Positions 1 through 8,346 of a DNA stretch of 64,000 nt are shown here, piece by piece (within the stretch, counting starts at the first letter, position 1; every line of letters begins with the position of its first letter). Source of the DNA: Pacificispira sp040217575 (GTDB lineage: Bacteria > Pseudomonadota > Alphaproteobacteria > UBA8366 > Aestuariispiraceae); the NCBI GenBank assembly GCA_040217575.1, contig JAVJPW010000006.1, positions 1,178,001-1,242,000 of the forward strand, in the 5' to 3' direction. The notes under the pieces were generated by a model. It was not told the DNA's origin, searched no databases, and was given only the letters and a program-made list of their open reading frames with translations. A program made the position numbers and the translations under genes.

Positions 1-840
1 GCGGGCCTGGCCCAGGCGCTGGAACGGCTGGGATATTCGGTGGAAGACCGTGGCAACCTGAACGGACCGGTCAACCCGGACCTGCCGCCGGTAAACGGGT
101 ATCGTCACCTGCCGGAAGTGGTGAAATGGTGCACGGCCGTGCGCGACGGATACCGCCGCATTCTGGAAGACGGGAAACTTCCGGTTCTTCTGGGCGGGGA
201 CCATTGCCTGGCGATCGGGTCCATCGCCGCCCTGTCGCAATATTGCGCCGACAGGGGGGAGGAATATTCGGTCCTGTGGCTGGACGCGCACGCGGACTAC
301 AATACCGCCGACGTTTCCCCCAGCGGCAACATTCACGGCATGCCGCTTGCCGTTGCATCCGGCCATGGTCCGGAAGATCTGATCAGGTTGGGAAATGCGG
401 TTCCCTTCATCGACCCGAAACGCGTCGTGCAGATCGGCATCCGGTCGGTTGACGCGGTGGAAAAGAAGCTTGTGGTCGCGTCGGGAATGGAAGTCCACGA
501 CATGCGGCGCATCGACGAAAACGGCATGCGCCAGACAATGGAAGCCGCGCTGGCGAAACTGAAGGACTTGGGCGGGCATGTGCATGTCAGTTTCGACGTC
601 GACTTCCTGGACCCGTCAATCGCGCCTGGTGTCGGGACGACCGTTCCCGGCGGTCCGACCTATCGCGAGGCACAGCTTTGCATGGAAATGATCCATGACA
701 GCGGGCTCATGCGGTCACTGGACCTGATGGAACTGAACCCCGCTTTTGACGTCAAGAATGCGACGGCGAAGCTGACGGTCGAACTGGTGGAAAGCCTGTT
801 CGGCCAACAGATCCTGAGCCGCCAGGACGCCGCCCTTTAA
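1..840 (+). CDS. rocF: Arginase (5' end outside window)
   Basis: Hydrolyses L-arginine to ornithine and urea in the cytosol, feeding the aminotransferase that follows. The reading frame is open from base 1, so the start lies upstream of the window. Seen: the three metal-binding signatures of the ureohydrolase family in order, GGDH (bases about 193-204), DAHADYNT (about 283-306) and DVDFLDPS (about 598-621), plus a conserved HGMPLA segment. These supply the His and Asp ligands of the binuclear manganese centre. The C-terminus ends normally at TAA. The next gene begins 36 bases downstream on the same strand, so the two probably form an arginine catabolic operon. Agmatinase is the main alternative, but the downstream ornithine aminotransferase favours arginase. 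Confidence 0.93.
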   Translation, partial: AGLAQALERLGYSVEDRGNLNGPVNPDLPPVNGYRHLPEVVKWCTAVRDGYRRILEDGKLPVLLGGDHCLAIGSIAALSQYCADRGEEYSVLWLDAHADYNTADVSPSGNIHGMPLAVASGHGPEDLIRLGNAVPFIDPKRVVQIGIRSVDAVEKKLVVASGMEVHDMRRIDENGMRQTMEAALAKLKDLGGHVHVSFDVDFLDPSIAPGVGTTVPGGPTYREAQLCMEMIHDSGLMRSLDLMELNPAFDVKNATAKLTVELVESLFGQQILSRQDAAL

Positions 841-876
841 GGGCCGGCATCCCCTATCTGAAAGAAAGCCAATCCG

Positions 877-2085
877 ATGAATGCGATCAGCCAAACCGAT
901 TTTGTGGGCGTAGAAAGCGAACTGGGCGCCCATAACTACAAGCCGCTGGATGTCGTCCTGTCCCGCGGGGAAGGCGTCTATGTCTGGGACGTGGACGGCA
1001 ATCGCTATCTGGACTGTCTGGCGGCCTATTCCGCGGTCAATCAGGGGCATTGCCACCCGCGCATCCTGAAGGCGATGGTCGACCAGGCTTCCAAACTGAC
1101 GCTGACGTCCCGCGCGTTCCGAAATGACCAGTTGGCACCGTTCTACGAGGAAATCTGCGCCCTTACGAATTCATCCAAGGTGCTGCCCATGAATTCCGGC
1201 GCGGAAGCGGTGGAAAGCGCCGTCAAATGCGTGCGCAAGTGGGGGTACGAGGTAAAAGGCGTGCCCGACGGACAGGCGGAAATCATCGTCTGCACCAACA
1301 ATTTCCACGGCCGGACGCTGGGCATTGTCGGCTTTTCGACCGACCCGGCGGCGCGGCATCACTTCGGCCCCTTTGCCCCCGGATTCAAAACGGTGCCGTT
1401 CGGAGACGCCGATGCGCTGGAAGCGGCGATCACACCCAACACCGTCGCCTTTCTGGTGGAACCGATCCAGGGGGAAGCCGGCGTGATCATACCCGCGGGC
1501 GGATACCTGAAGGCGGCGCGGGACATCTGTTCACGCAACAATGTCATGCTGGTCCTGGACGAAATCCAAACCGGGCTGGGCCGTACCGGCAAGCTGTTGG
1601 CGGAAGAACATGAAGGAATTGAAGCGGACCTGACCCTGGTCGGGAAGGCGCTGTCCGGCGGGTTCTATCCGATTTCGGCGGTTCTTTCGAATTCCGAGGT
1701 GCTGGGCGTGCTGCAGCCCGGCCAGCACGGAAGCACGTTCGGAGGCAATCCGCTTGCCTGTGCCATCGCCAGGGAGGCGTTGAAGGTCCTTGTGGAAGAG
1801 GGGATGATCGAAAATTCCGCGACACAGGGCGCCTACTTCCTGGATGAGCTCGGGAAGATCCGCAACAACGCGATCCGCGAAGTGCGCGGTCGGGGCCTGA
1901 TGCTGGCGGTCGAATTTCATCCGGACGCCGGTGGCGCGCGCAAATACTGCTATCAGCTGAAGGACCGTGGCGTTCTGGCAAAGGAAACCCACGAACATAC
2001 GATCCGTTTCGCACCGCCATTGTCCATCACGCGCGATCAGGTCGACTGGGCGCTGGAACGCATCGACGACGTGCTGACACGGTGA
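877..2085 (+). CDS. rocD: Ornithine aminotransferase
   Basis: PLP enzyme that moves the delta-amino group of ornithine to 2-oxoglutarate, giving glutamate semialdehyde. With the arginase upstream it makes the arginase route from arginine to glutamate/proline. Seen: 402 residues, normal for the family; a class III aminotransferase fold with NSGAEAVESA at about 106-115, the DEIQTG cofactor segment at 228-233, the Schiff-base lysine in VGKALSGG (K257) and STFGGNPLA further on. The ATG follows a purine-rich GAAAG stretch. A class III enzyme acting on acetylornithine or 4-aminobutyrate is possible, but the residue pattern and the neighbouring arginase favour RocD. Confidence 0.92.
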   Translation: MNAISQTDFVGVESELGAHNYKPLDVVLSRGEGVYVWDVDGNRYLDCLAAYSAVNQGHCHPRILKAMVDQASKLTLTSRAFRNDQLAPFYEEICALTNSSKVLPMNSGAEAVESAVKCVRKWGYEVKGVPDGQAEIIVCTNNFHGRTLGIVGFSTDPAARHHFGPFAPGFKTVPFGDADALEAAITPNTVAFLVEPIQGEAGVIIPAGGYLKAARDICSRNNVMLVLDEIQTGLGRTGKLLAEEHEGIEADLTLVGKALSGGFYPISAVLSNSEVLGVLQPGQHGSTFGGNPLACAIAREALKVLVEEGMIENSATQGAYFLDELGKIRNNAIREVRGRGLMLAVEFHPDAGGARKYCYQLKDRGVLAKETHEHTIRFAPPLSITRDQVDWALERIDDVLTR

Positions 2086-2091
2086 TGGGAC

Positions 2092-2110
2092 GGACCCGGT
2101 CGTCGGGTCC
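2092..2110 (+). terminator. Hairpin after rocD
   Basis: A 7-bp perfect stem (GGACCCG / CGGGTCC) with a GTCGT loop begins 7 bases after the rocD stop. The following bases are only moderately T-rich, so this is a plausible but not textbook rho-independent terminator. Confidence 0.55.
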
Positions 2111-2292
2111 ATTCCTGCGTTGTTATCATATTCTTAATTGGTGTAGTCTAAGCCCCCTCGGTGAGCCATAATCACCGTTCAAGCTAAACATAGGACGTGT
2201 GCGGGATTACGTTGCGGGTTTTCTGCGGGCAAGCGGAAAGCAGGTAACGGTCTACGTCCTGGTTGCCAGAAACTGCAGACCTTGGGAACACA

Positions 2293-5052
2293 ATGACACT
2301 TTATGAAAACTACCTGACTGAAATCGAAGACCGCAAAGCGCAGGGCCTGAGCCCGAAGCCGATCGAGGATGGCGCGCTGGTGAACGAAATTATTTCCCAG
2401 ATTAAGGACGTGAATCACGAACACAGGGAACAGTCCCTGAAGTTCTTCATCTACAACACGCTTCCCGGCACGACGAGCGCGGCCAGCGAAAAGGCTCGGT
2501 TCCTCAAGGACATCATCCTGGGCAAGGAAAGCGTGGCGGAAATCGAACCCGAATTCGCATTTGAACTCCTGTCCCATATGAAAGGCGGCCCGTCGATCGA
2601 GGTGCTTCTGGACCTGGCCCTGGGCGACGAAATGTCGGTCGCCGAGCCGGCGGCCGAAGTGCTGAAGACGCAATTCTTCCTATACGACGCGGATATGGAC
2701 CGGTTGGCGGACGCATACAATGCCGGGAACAGCGTCGCCCGCGACATTCTGGAAAGCTATTCCAAGGCGGAGTTCTTCACGAAACTGCCGGACATCGAAG
2801 ACGAAATTAAGGTCGTGACCTATGTTGCAGCCGAAGGGGATATTTCCACCGACCTGATGTCCCCCGGCAATCAGGCGCATTCGCGCGCCGACCGTGAACT
2901 GCACGGCAAGTGCTTCATTTCCGAAGAGGCGCAGCAGGAAATCCGCGCGCTGCAGGAACAGCATCCCGACAAGCGGGTCATGCTGATCGCCGAAAAGGGG
3001 ACGATGGGCGTTGGTTCGTCCCGCATGTCGGGGGTCAACAACTGCGCACTTTGGACCGGAAAGCAGGCAAGCCCCTATGTCCCGTTCGTGAACATTGCCC
3101 CGATCGTCGCGGGTACGAACGGCATTTCGCCGATTTTCCTGACAACGGTGGGCGTCACCGGCGGGATCGGTATTGACCTGAAAAACTGGGTCAAGAAAAC
3201 CGGCCCCGACGGAAAGCCGATCCTGAACAATGACGGCAGCCCGGTATTGGAGGAAAAATATTCCGTCGCAACGGGAACGGTGCTGACGATCAACACCAAG
3301 GACAAGAAACTCTATTCCGAGTCCGGGGACCAGGAACTGGTGGACGTTTCTTCCGCCTTTACCCCGCAGAAGGTCGAGTTCATGAAGGCGGGCGGTTCCT
3401 ATGCGATCGTCTTCGGCAAGAAGCTGCAGACCTTTGCTGCGCAAACGCTGGGTGTCGAACTGCGTTCGGCCTTTGCACCGTCCAGCGAGATTTCCAACCC
3501 CGACCAGGGACTGACCGCGGTAGAGAAGATCTTCAACCGCAATGCCGTCGGTGTCAGCGAAGGGACCGTCCTTCACGCCGGTTCGGACGTCCGGGTAAAG
3601 GTGAACATCGTCGGCTCGCAGGATACGACCGGGCCGATGACGGTTCAGGAGCTGGAGGCGATGGCCGCCACCGTGATCGCACCGTCCGTCGACGGGGCCT
3701 ACCAGTCCGGTTGTCACACCGCATCCGTCTGGGACAAGAAGGCACAGGCGAACACGCCGAAGCTCATGGCCTTCATGAACAAGTTCGGTCTGATCACCGC
3801 CCGGGATCCGAAGGGCGTCTATCATTCCATGACGGACGTGATCCACAAGGTTCTGAACGACATAACCGTCGACGACTGGGCCATCATCATCGGTGGCGAT
3901 TCCCACACCAGAATGTCGAAAGGCGTGGCATTCGGCGCGGACTCCGGGACGGTGGCGCTGGCGCTCGCAACGGGGGAGGCGACGATGCCGATCCCCGAAA
4001 GCGTGAAGGTGACCTTCAAAGGCACCATGGGCGCGCATATGGACTTCCGCGATGTGGTGCATGCAACGCAGGCCCAGATGCTGGACCAGTTCGGCGAGAA
4101 TGTGTTCCAAGGGCGGGTCATCGAAGTCCATATCGGCACGCTTCTGGCGGACCAGGCCTTTACCTTCACCGACTGGACCGCCGAAATGAAGGCGAAGGCG
4201 TCCATCTGCATCTCCAACGACGAGACGCTGATCGAATCTCTGGAAATCGCGAAAAGCCGTATCCAGGTCATGATCGACAAGGGCATGGACAATGATGCCG
4301 GGATGCTTCAGGGCCTGATCGACAAGGCGGACCGTCGCATCGCCGAAGTGCGGTCGGGGGAAAAACCGGCGCTCAGCCCCGATGCGAACGCCAAGTATTT
4401 CGCGGAAGTTGTCGTCGACCTGGACCAGATCGACGAGCCGATGATCGCCGACCCGGATGTCGAAAACATCGATGTCTCAAAGCGTTACACCCACGACACG
4501 ATCCGGCCGATTTCCTATTACGGTGCGAAGAAGAAGGTCGACCTGGGCTTTGTCGGGTCCTGCATGGTGCACAAGGGGGACCTGAACATCGTCGCACAGA
4601 TGTTCCGGAACCTGGAAAAGCAGCACGGCAAGATCGAGTTCAAGGCGCCGCTGGTCGTCGCCCCGCCGACATACAACATCGTCGACGAACTGAAGGAGGA
4701 AGGCGACTGGAGCATCCTTCAGAAATATGCCGGCTTCGAGTTCAACGACAAGGCGCCGAAAAGCGATGCGCGCGTGAAATACGACAATGTCCTCTATCTG
4801 GAACGGCCGGGCTGTAACCTGTGCATGGGCAACCAGGAAAAGGCTGAGCCCGGCGATACGGTGATGGCGACCTCCACCCGCCTGTTCAAGGGGCGCGTGG
4901 TGGAAGATTCCGACGAAAAACAGGGGGAATCCCTGCTGGCGTCCACGCCGGTCGTCGTCCTGTCGACGATCCTGGGACGGACACCCAGCCTGGAAGAATA
5001 CAAATCCGCCGTGGAAGGCATCAACCTGACGAAATTTGCCCCACCGGCGTAA
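2293..5052 (+). CDS. acnB: Aconitate hydratase B
   Basis: TCA-cycle aconitase (citrate to isocitrate), usually also active on 2-methylisocitrate. Seen: about 919 residues with the AcnB architecture. A helical HEAT-like N-terminal domain comes first, then the swivel domain (SRMSGVNNCALWTG), the substrate region around AYQSGCHTAS and GGDSHTRMSKG, and the C-terminal cluster-binding cysteines C757 (GSCM), C841 and C844 (PGCNLCMGN). Those three match the [4Fe-4S] ligands of E. coli AcnB. ATG 2293 is chosen because MTLYENYLTEI is the usual AcnB N-terminus; an in-frame TTG ten codons earlier is less likely. Length is slightly above the E. coli protein, as is common in alphaproteobacteria. A strong hairpin follows the stop. 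Confidence 0.96.
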   Translation: MTLYENYLTEIEDRKAQGLSPKPIEDGALVNEIISQIKDVNHEHREQSLKFFIYNTLPGTTSAASEKARFLKDIILGKESVAEIEPEFAFELLSHMKGGPSIEVLLDLALGDEMSVAEPAAEVLKTQFFLYDADMDRLADAYNAGNSVARDILESYSKAEFFTKLPDIEDEIKVVTYVAAEGDISTDLMSPGNQAHSRADRELHGKCFISEEAQQEIRALQEQHPDKRVMLIAEKGTMGVGSSRMSGVNNCALWTGKQASPYVPFVNIAPIVAGTNGISPIFLTTVGVTGGIGIDLKNWVKKTGPDGKPILNNDGSPVLEEKYSVATGTVLTINTKDKKLYSESGDQELVDVSSAFTPQKVEFMKAGGSYAIVFGKKLQTFAAQTLGVELRSAFAPSSEISNPDQGLTAVEKIFNRNAVGVSEGTVLHAGSDVRVKVNIVGSQDTTGPMTVQELEAMAATVIAPSVDGAYQSGCHTASVWDKKAQANTPKLMAFMNKFGLITARDPKGVYHSMTDVIHKVLNDITVDDWAIIIGGDSHTRMSKGVAFGADSGTVALALATGEATMPIPESVKVTFKGTMGAHMDFRDVVHATQAQMLDQFGENVFQGRVIEVHIGTLLADQAFTFTDWTAEMKAKASICISNDETLIESLEIAKSRIQVMIDKGMDNDAGMLQGLIDKADRRIAEVRSGEKPALSPDANAKYFAEVVVDLDQIDEPMIADPDVENIDVSKRYTHDTIRPISYYGAKKKVDLGFVGSCMVHKGDLNIVAQMFRNLEKQHGKIEFKAPLVVAPPTYNIVDELKEEGDWSILQKYAGFEFNDKAPKSDARVKYDNVLYLERPGCNLCMGNQEKAEPGDTVMATSTRLFKGRVVEDSDEKQGESLLASTPVVVLSTILGRTPSLEEYKSAVEGINLTKFAPPA

Positions 5053-5061
5053 GTCAGCGAA

Positions 5062-5093
5062 CCCCCGGACCGCCGACCATGGCGGTTCGGGGG
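5062..5093 (+). terminator. Hairpin terminator of acnB
   Basis: A 13-bp stem (5062-5074 pairing with 5081-5093, one G-U pair) closes a 6-base loop 9 bases after the acnB stop. No T-run follows, so termination may need help or the structure may protect the 3' end. The remaining bases up to 5279 hold no gene I can support on either strand. Confidence 0.65.
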
Positions 5094-5279
5094 CATTCCT
5101 GTCCGGCGTCTGTGCCGTCAGTTAAAGGCGCATTCGCAGTTGGGTGGCGGGTGTATTCCTTCGGAAGTGTCGAACCGGCATTCGACTTATTCATCGGGGG
5201 ACCATTTTTCGGCGGCTATTTTTACCCGCGCAAATCCGACATTCCGGACGTAGGGCACCGAAGACAAAATGCTCTGGTT

Positions 5280-7286
5280 TTAGGTCGGGCCGTTTCCAGC
5301 ATTTTCTTCTTCAGTACCAAGTTCCATAAGTATCATTCCCACCATTGCTGCGGCATTGAGGAGTGTAATCGGGTTCTCTGCAGTACTTTGGTTTCTATAG
5401 CTCATGATGCGCTCCAAAATCATATCGGCTTGTTCGGATGTAATCATTCCCTGTCGGGTTGCAGACGCCAGGCTATCGGACAGCCCTTCTCTCAGAGTTT
5501 CCTCGCTGATTTGATCCAGACGAACTCGAAGATACTGAACATCTGATACGATAAACGCAGTATCCGTACCTTCTCGGGGCTGACCATTTCTAGGTTTTGG
5601 CCCAACACCGGACAAAGGATTGTCCGTCATAAGTGCTTCGTCCCTTTCGCGCTGATTCTTGGTAACGCGGCTGCCACCTGTTTTGACTTCAACTACCGAT
5701 CCTTTTCCGTTCCGTCTTGGTTGCCAGAAAAGACCGAAAAGGTTCCTCACACCTTGAGGGGTACTTGCGTCGTAGATTCGACCGGTCATCGCATATCCGT
5801 CAGCGTTTCGAGTAGCTCGGTGTGCAAAGTCAGTGAACACCTCAAATCCAGCCCTCTCCATCAATTGCGCGATTTCCCTTTCCCCGGCATCACCAATCGA
5901 ACGGTTCAACAGTAGTTGCATTGCGCGTCGATGTTTCTCCGGGACCAAGTCTTCGAGGTCCTGCATTCGGAAACTTGGATACTCTTCGGGAAAACGGCGG
6001 CTCATATAGGATAGCTGTGCCCTTGGTACCCAACGACCGACTACCGGCACGGCACCAAGCGCGCGGGTCGCGAGTCGCCCCAATGTACCGACGCCCGGAA
6101 CCGCACCCATGGTGTAAAGTGCACCGAACAGGCCCGCCTGCACGGCGCCTTCAAGATCGCCCTCTTCAAGCCGCACGCGGATTTCGGAAAATTCCGTCAC
6201 CGCGTCCCGCGCGGAAATGATTTCGCCGGTGACGGGCAGGATACTGAGTGCAAGTTCTATCGCCGCTTCCCGGTCGGCGGTCGGGTCTGGGGCAAAACCG
6301 GAAATCAAGATGTCAGCGGCTTGGTCCGCGCTTTCCGCCTGTTGCAGGGCCACTAGCGCCTCGCGCGCGACCCTCAGGCGATCACGCTCCTCGGCCAGTT
6401 CGGATGTCAGGGTCGGCAGGTCACGGCGCCTTGCGCGGCGAGCGGCGGTTCCGGCGGGTAGGGCCTCCAACTCCTGCAGCCGGTCGGCGACAGCATCCAG
6501 TGTCATAGTGCCGTTGAATATGCCGACCACCACGTCGCGAACGGCCGGATCATCGGTCATTTCCTCGGACAGACGCGCCATTCCCATAGTGTCGGCTGTG
6601 AAATAGCGGGTTCCGTCGGGGCCGGAGAGATACAGGTCAATTGCCCCGCGATCGCGCGCAACGGTCAGTCCGTATTCACCTGCCAACGCATCGAAGGTTT
6701 CGCGATTTCGTTCGAAGAGGCTGCGCCCCAGTGATTCCGAAAGGTCCTCATGTGCGTATTCAGTGCGGCTCATCCACTGTGCGGCGTCTTCGACTGGATG
6801 CTGATGACTCCAGGCGACTACTTGTAAGGGGCTTTTAGAATCGCCTACTGTTATGTGATCCGTTTCAGCGGCAGGCGCCGGCTCAGGGGCCAATACGGGG
6901 ACGATTTCTTTCCCTTCGTCAGGGGCAGGTGATGAAACACCAGGTGGCGACGCCAGGGCCGCATCGGTATGGGACCGCAGCGCGTCATATTCGTGTCGGC
7001 GTTCCGGTCCCAGAACGTCACGATATCGGTCCATCAGGTCGTCGTACTCGGACTCGAAGCGAGCAGGGTCGGTCTGGCGTGCTTCCATCAAAGTCCCGAT
7101 AAGACCAATGGACCCGTCATTGTCCCCGACCAGCGCTTCCAGCGGCTGGTTCGCCATGGTCCGTGCAAGTCGGTCGTTGGCAGCTTGGGCATCTACGGAA
7201 ATCGGGGAACGGACTTCGGAGCCTGGGGCAGTGTCATTGTCGTGGACACGGTCAGATGACTGGGTGAATTGGCCACTGCCGACCAT
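5280..7286 (-). CDS. Orphan large protein with pretoxin-like region and PD-(D/E)XK nuclease-like C-terminus
   Basis: 668 residues; family not recognised as a whole. No signal peptide is visible. Residues 1-165 are low-complexity and Pro/Ala/Asp-rich. About 165-330 is helical, including a heptad-like segment (about 275-320). About 340-425 is rich in Gly, Ala and hydrophobics (ILPVTGEIISARDAV, GAVPGVGTLGRLATRALGAVP), like the linkers before toxin tips in Rhs/polymorphic toxins. Residues about 465-560 look like a restriction-endonuclease fold: E469/E471, a candidate acidic residue at D496 or D506, the E533-V-K535 core in VVEVKTG, then TKNQRERD (Q545). A hydrophobic helix (about 639-658) lies near the C-terminus. 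GC is about 50% over the 3' 600 bases but about 66% in the middle, suggesting a transferred C-terminal module. No immunity-like gene is adjacent. The domain call is inferred from motifs only. Confidence 0.62.
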   Translation of the reverse strand: MVGSGQFTQSSDRVHDNDTAPGSEVRSPISVDAQAANDRLARTMANQPLEALVGDNDGSIGLIGTLMEARQTDPARFESEYDDLMDRYRDVLGPERRHEYDALRSHTDAALASPPGVSSPAPDEGKEIVPVLAPEPAPAAETDHITVGDSKSPLQVVAWSHQHPVEDAAQWMSRTEYAHEDLSESLGRSLFERNRETFDALAGEYGLTVARDRGAIDLYLSGPDGTRYFTADTMGMARLSEEMTDDPAVRDVVVGIFNGTMTLDAVADRLQELEALPAGTAARRARRRDLPTLTSELAEERDRLRVAREALVALQQAESADQAADILISGFAPDPTADREAAIELALSILPVTGEIISARDAVTEFSEIRVRLEEGDLEGAVQAGLFGALYTMGAVPGVGTLGRLATRALGAVPVVGRWVPRAQLSYMSRRFPEEYPSFRMQDLEDLVPEKHRRAMQLLLNRSIGDAGEREIAQLMERAGFEVFTDFAHRATRNADGYAMTGRIYDASTPQGVRNLFGLFWQPRRNGKGSVVEVKTGGSRVTKNQRERDEALMTDNPLSGVGPKPRNGQPREGTDTAFIVSDVQYLRVRLDQISEETLREGLSDSLASATRQGMITSEQADMILERIMSYRNQSTAENPITLLNAAAMVGMILMELGTEEENAGNGPT

Positions 7287-7455
7287 TGTGTGGGGTTCTA
7301 ATGAGGTGTCTTCCCGATGTGGGCTGGGGCGGCGTTCCTGGTGGTTCTCCGGCGGGCGGACATGCGGTTCCGTGGCACCTATGGTGCGTCTCTCCCTTCA
7401 AGTTTTCGGACAAATTGGGGTTAGGGGGCGGTCGGCTTCAGGGGCGCAAAATGAC

Positions 7456-7486
7456 AAAACCCGCCACAGCTATGGGCCGGGCGGGT
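7456..7486 (-). terminator. Rho-independent terminator, minus strand
   Basis: A 7-bp stem (ACCCGCC at 7459-7465 pairing with 7480-7486) is followed on the minus strand by TTTTG and more T-rich sequence. It is suited to ending transcripts of the dehalogenase gene before the nuclease-like gene. Confidence 0.65.
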
Positions 7487-7573
7487 GACAATTTCAGGTT
7501 ACCTAATGCCTTCAGGACGTTGTAGGCGCATGTGCGCCCCGTTCTCACCGATATTGATAGCAGAAAAAAAGAA

Positions 7574-7596
7574 TAAATCAAGAACAAATTGATTTA
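7574..7596. repeat. A/T-rich inverted repeat
   Basis: 8-bp perfect arms (TAAATCAA / TTGATTTA) with a 7-base spacer, 3 bases past the dehalogenase stop. On the minus strand a run of seven T follows within 10 bases. It could be a weak first terminator or a regulator site; too A/T-rich to be a strong hairpin. Confidence 0.4.
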
Positions 7597-7598
7597 AT

Positions 7599-8291
7599 CT
7601 AACACCCCATCTTGCCGGCCAGGTCCTCCAGGTCGGTGGCGATGACGTCCCAGTCGGCGGTGGCGGCCAGGTCCGTCGTCTGGCCGGGGCCGTGTTCGGT
7701 AGGCCGGGGGAAGAAGGCGGTTTTCAGGCCTGCGGCGCGCGCAGCCTCCAGGTCGCCATTATGGGCGGCAACCATCATGACCTGCGATGGGGGAAGGGCG
7801 AGCGCGTCCGCACAGGCCAGATAGACGCCGTGCTTGGGTTTGTAGTCCCGTGCGATGTCGGCACCCAGGATGCAATCCCACGGAAGGCCGCCGAATTTCG
7901 CGATCCGGGTCATCATGGCAATCGACCCGTTGGAACAGGGGGCGATCATGTATTTCGCCTTCAGCCGCGTCAGGCCCGCGACACTGTCCGGCCAGGGGGG
8001 CAGCTTTTCCCACGCCCGGTTCAGGTCGGCGCGTGCATCTTCCGCCATTTCCAGCCCCCGGTCCGCCAGAACATAATCCAGGTTTTCCCGGTGCAGGATG
8101 TCGAGGGGCTGATAGGCCCTGCCGCCCGTGCGGACTTCCGTCATCTTGGGCTGGTAGCGGTCGCGCCAGGCATCGGCAAATGCGTGGGCATCGACGGGCA
8201 GGGGCGTTTTCGCGACTTCCGCCGCGACACCATTGCGCCAGTCGACGACGGTGCCGAACACATCGAAGATCAATGCCTGAACGCCGGTCAT
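7599..8291 (-). CDS. Haloacid dehalogenase, type II
   Basis: HAD-superfamily hydrolase of the (S)-2-haloacid dehalogenase type, expected to replace the halogen of short 2-haloacids with hydroxyl in the cytosol. Seen: 230 residues, normal length. The nucleophile D10 lies in IFDVFGTVVDW, motif II is SNGS, motif III Lys lies in YKPKHGVY, and motif IV is VAAHNGDLEAARAAGL. The substrate is inferred from family only; many such proteins act on other substrates. The start codon sits four bases after the stem of the nrdA terminator, leaving no separate ribosome-binding site: the G-run of the hairpin is the only candidate. Confidence 0.85.
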   Translation of the reverse strand: MTGVQALIFDVFGTVVDWRNGVAAEVAKTPLPVDAHAFADAWRDRYQPKMTEVRTGGRAYQPLDILHRENLDYVLADRGLEMAEDARADLNRAWEKLPPWPDSVAGLTRLKAKYMIAPCSNGSIAMMTRIAKFGGLPWDCILGADIARDYKPKHGVYLACADALALPPSQVMMVAAHNGDLEAARAAGLKTAFFPRPTEHGPGQTTDLAATADWDVIATDLEDLAGKMGC

Positions 8292-8296
8292 GAAAA

Positions 8297-8327
8297 GCCC
8301 CCCGCGAATGGTGTTTCAACGGGGGGC
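8297..8327 (-). terminator. Terminator of nrdA overlapping the HAD leader
   Basis: An 8-bp stem (GCCCCCCG at 8297-8304, CGGGGGGC at 8320-8327) with a 15-base loop is followed on the minus strand by TTTTC and then directly by the ATG of the dehalogenase gene (8291). It lies 20 bases past the nrdA stop. Confidence 0.75.
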
Positions 8328-8346
8328 AGTGTGGCCAAGCTTCAGG

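Larger units (their letters stand above)
7287..7598. other. Intergenic region between the nuclease-like gene and the HAD gene
   Basis: 312 bases without a supportable gene. It holds a G/C-rich minus-strand terminator (7456-7486) and an A/T-rich inverted repeat next to the dehalogenase stop. The part nearest 7286 must carry the promoter of the nuclease-like gene, but no clear ribosome-binding site precedes its ATG. Short open frames on the plus strand here have no family resemblance. Confidence 0.5.

Noticed and set aside
2680..4131. Long minus-strand open frame (483 codons) inside acnB
   Set aside because: Wholly antisense to an intact aconitase gene with full motif content; GC-rich codon bias in the third position opens the opposite frame. 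No family features.
5079..5546. Plus-strand frame next to the nuclease-like gene, considered as an immunity gene
   Set aside because: It begins inside the acnB terminator hairpin and runs antisense through the nuclease-like gene's end; residue content is erratic and no ribosome-binding site precedes it.
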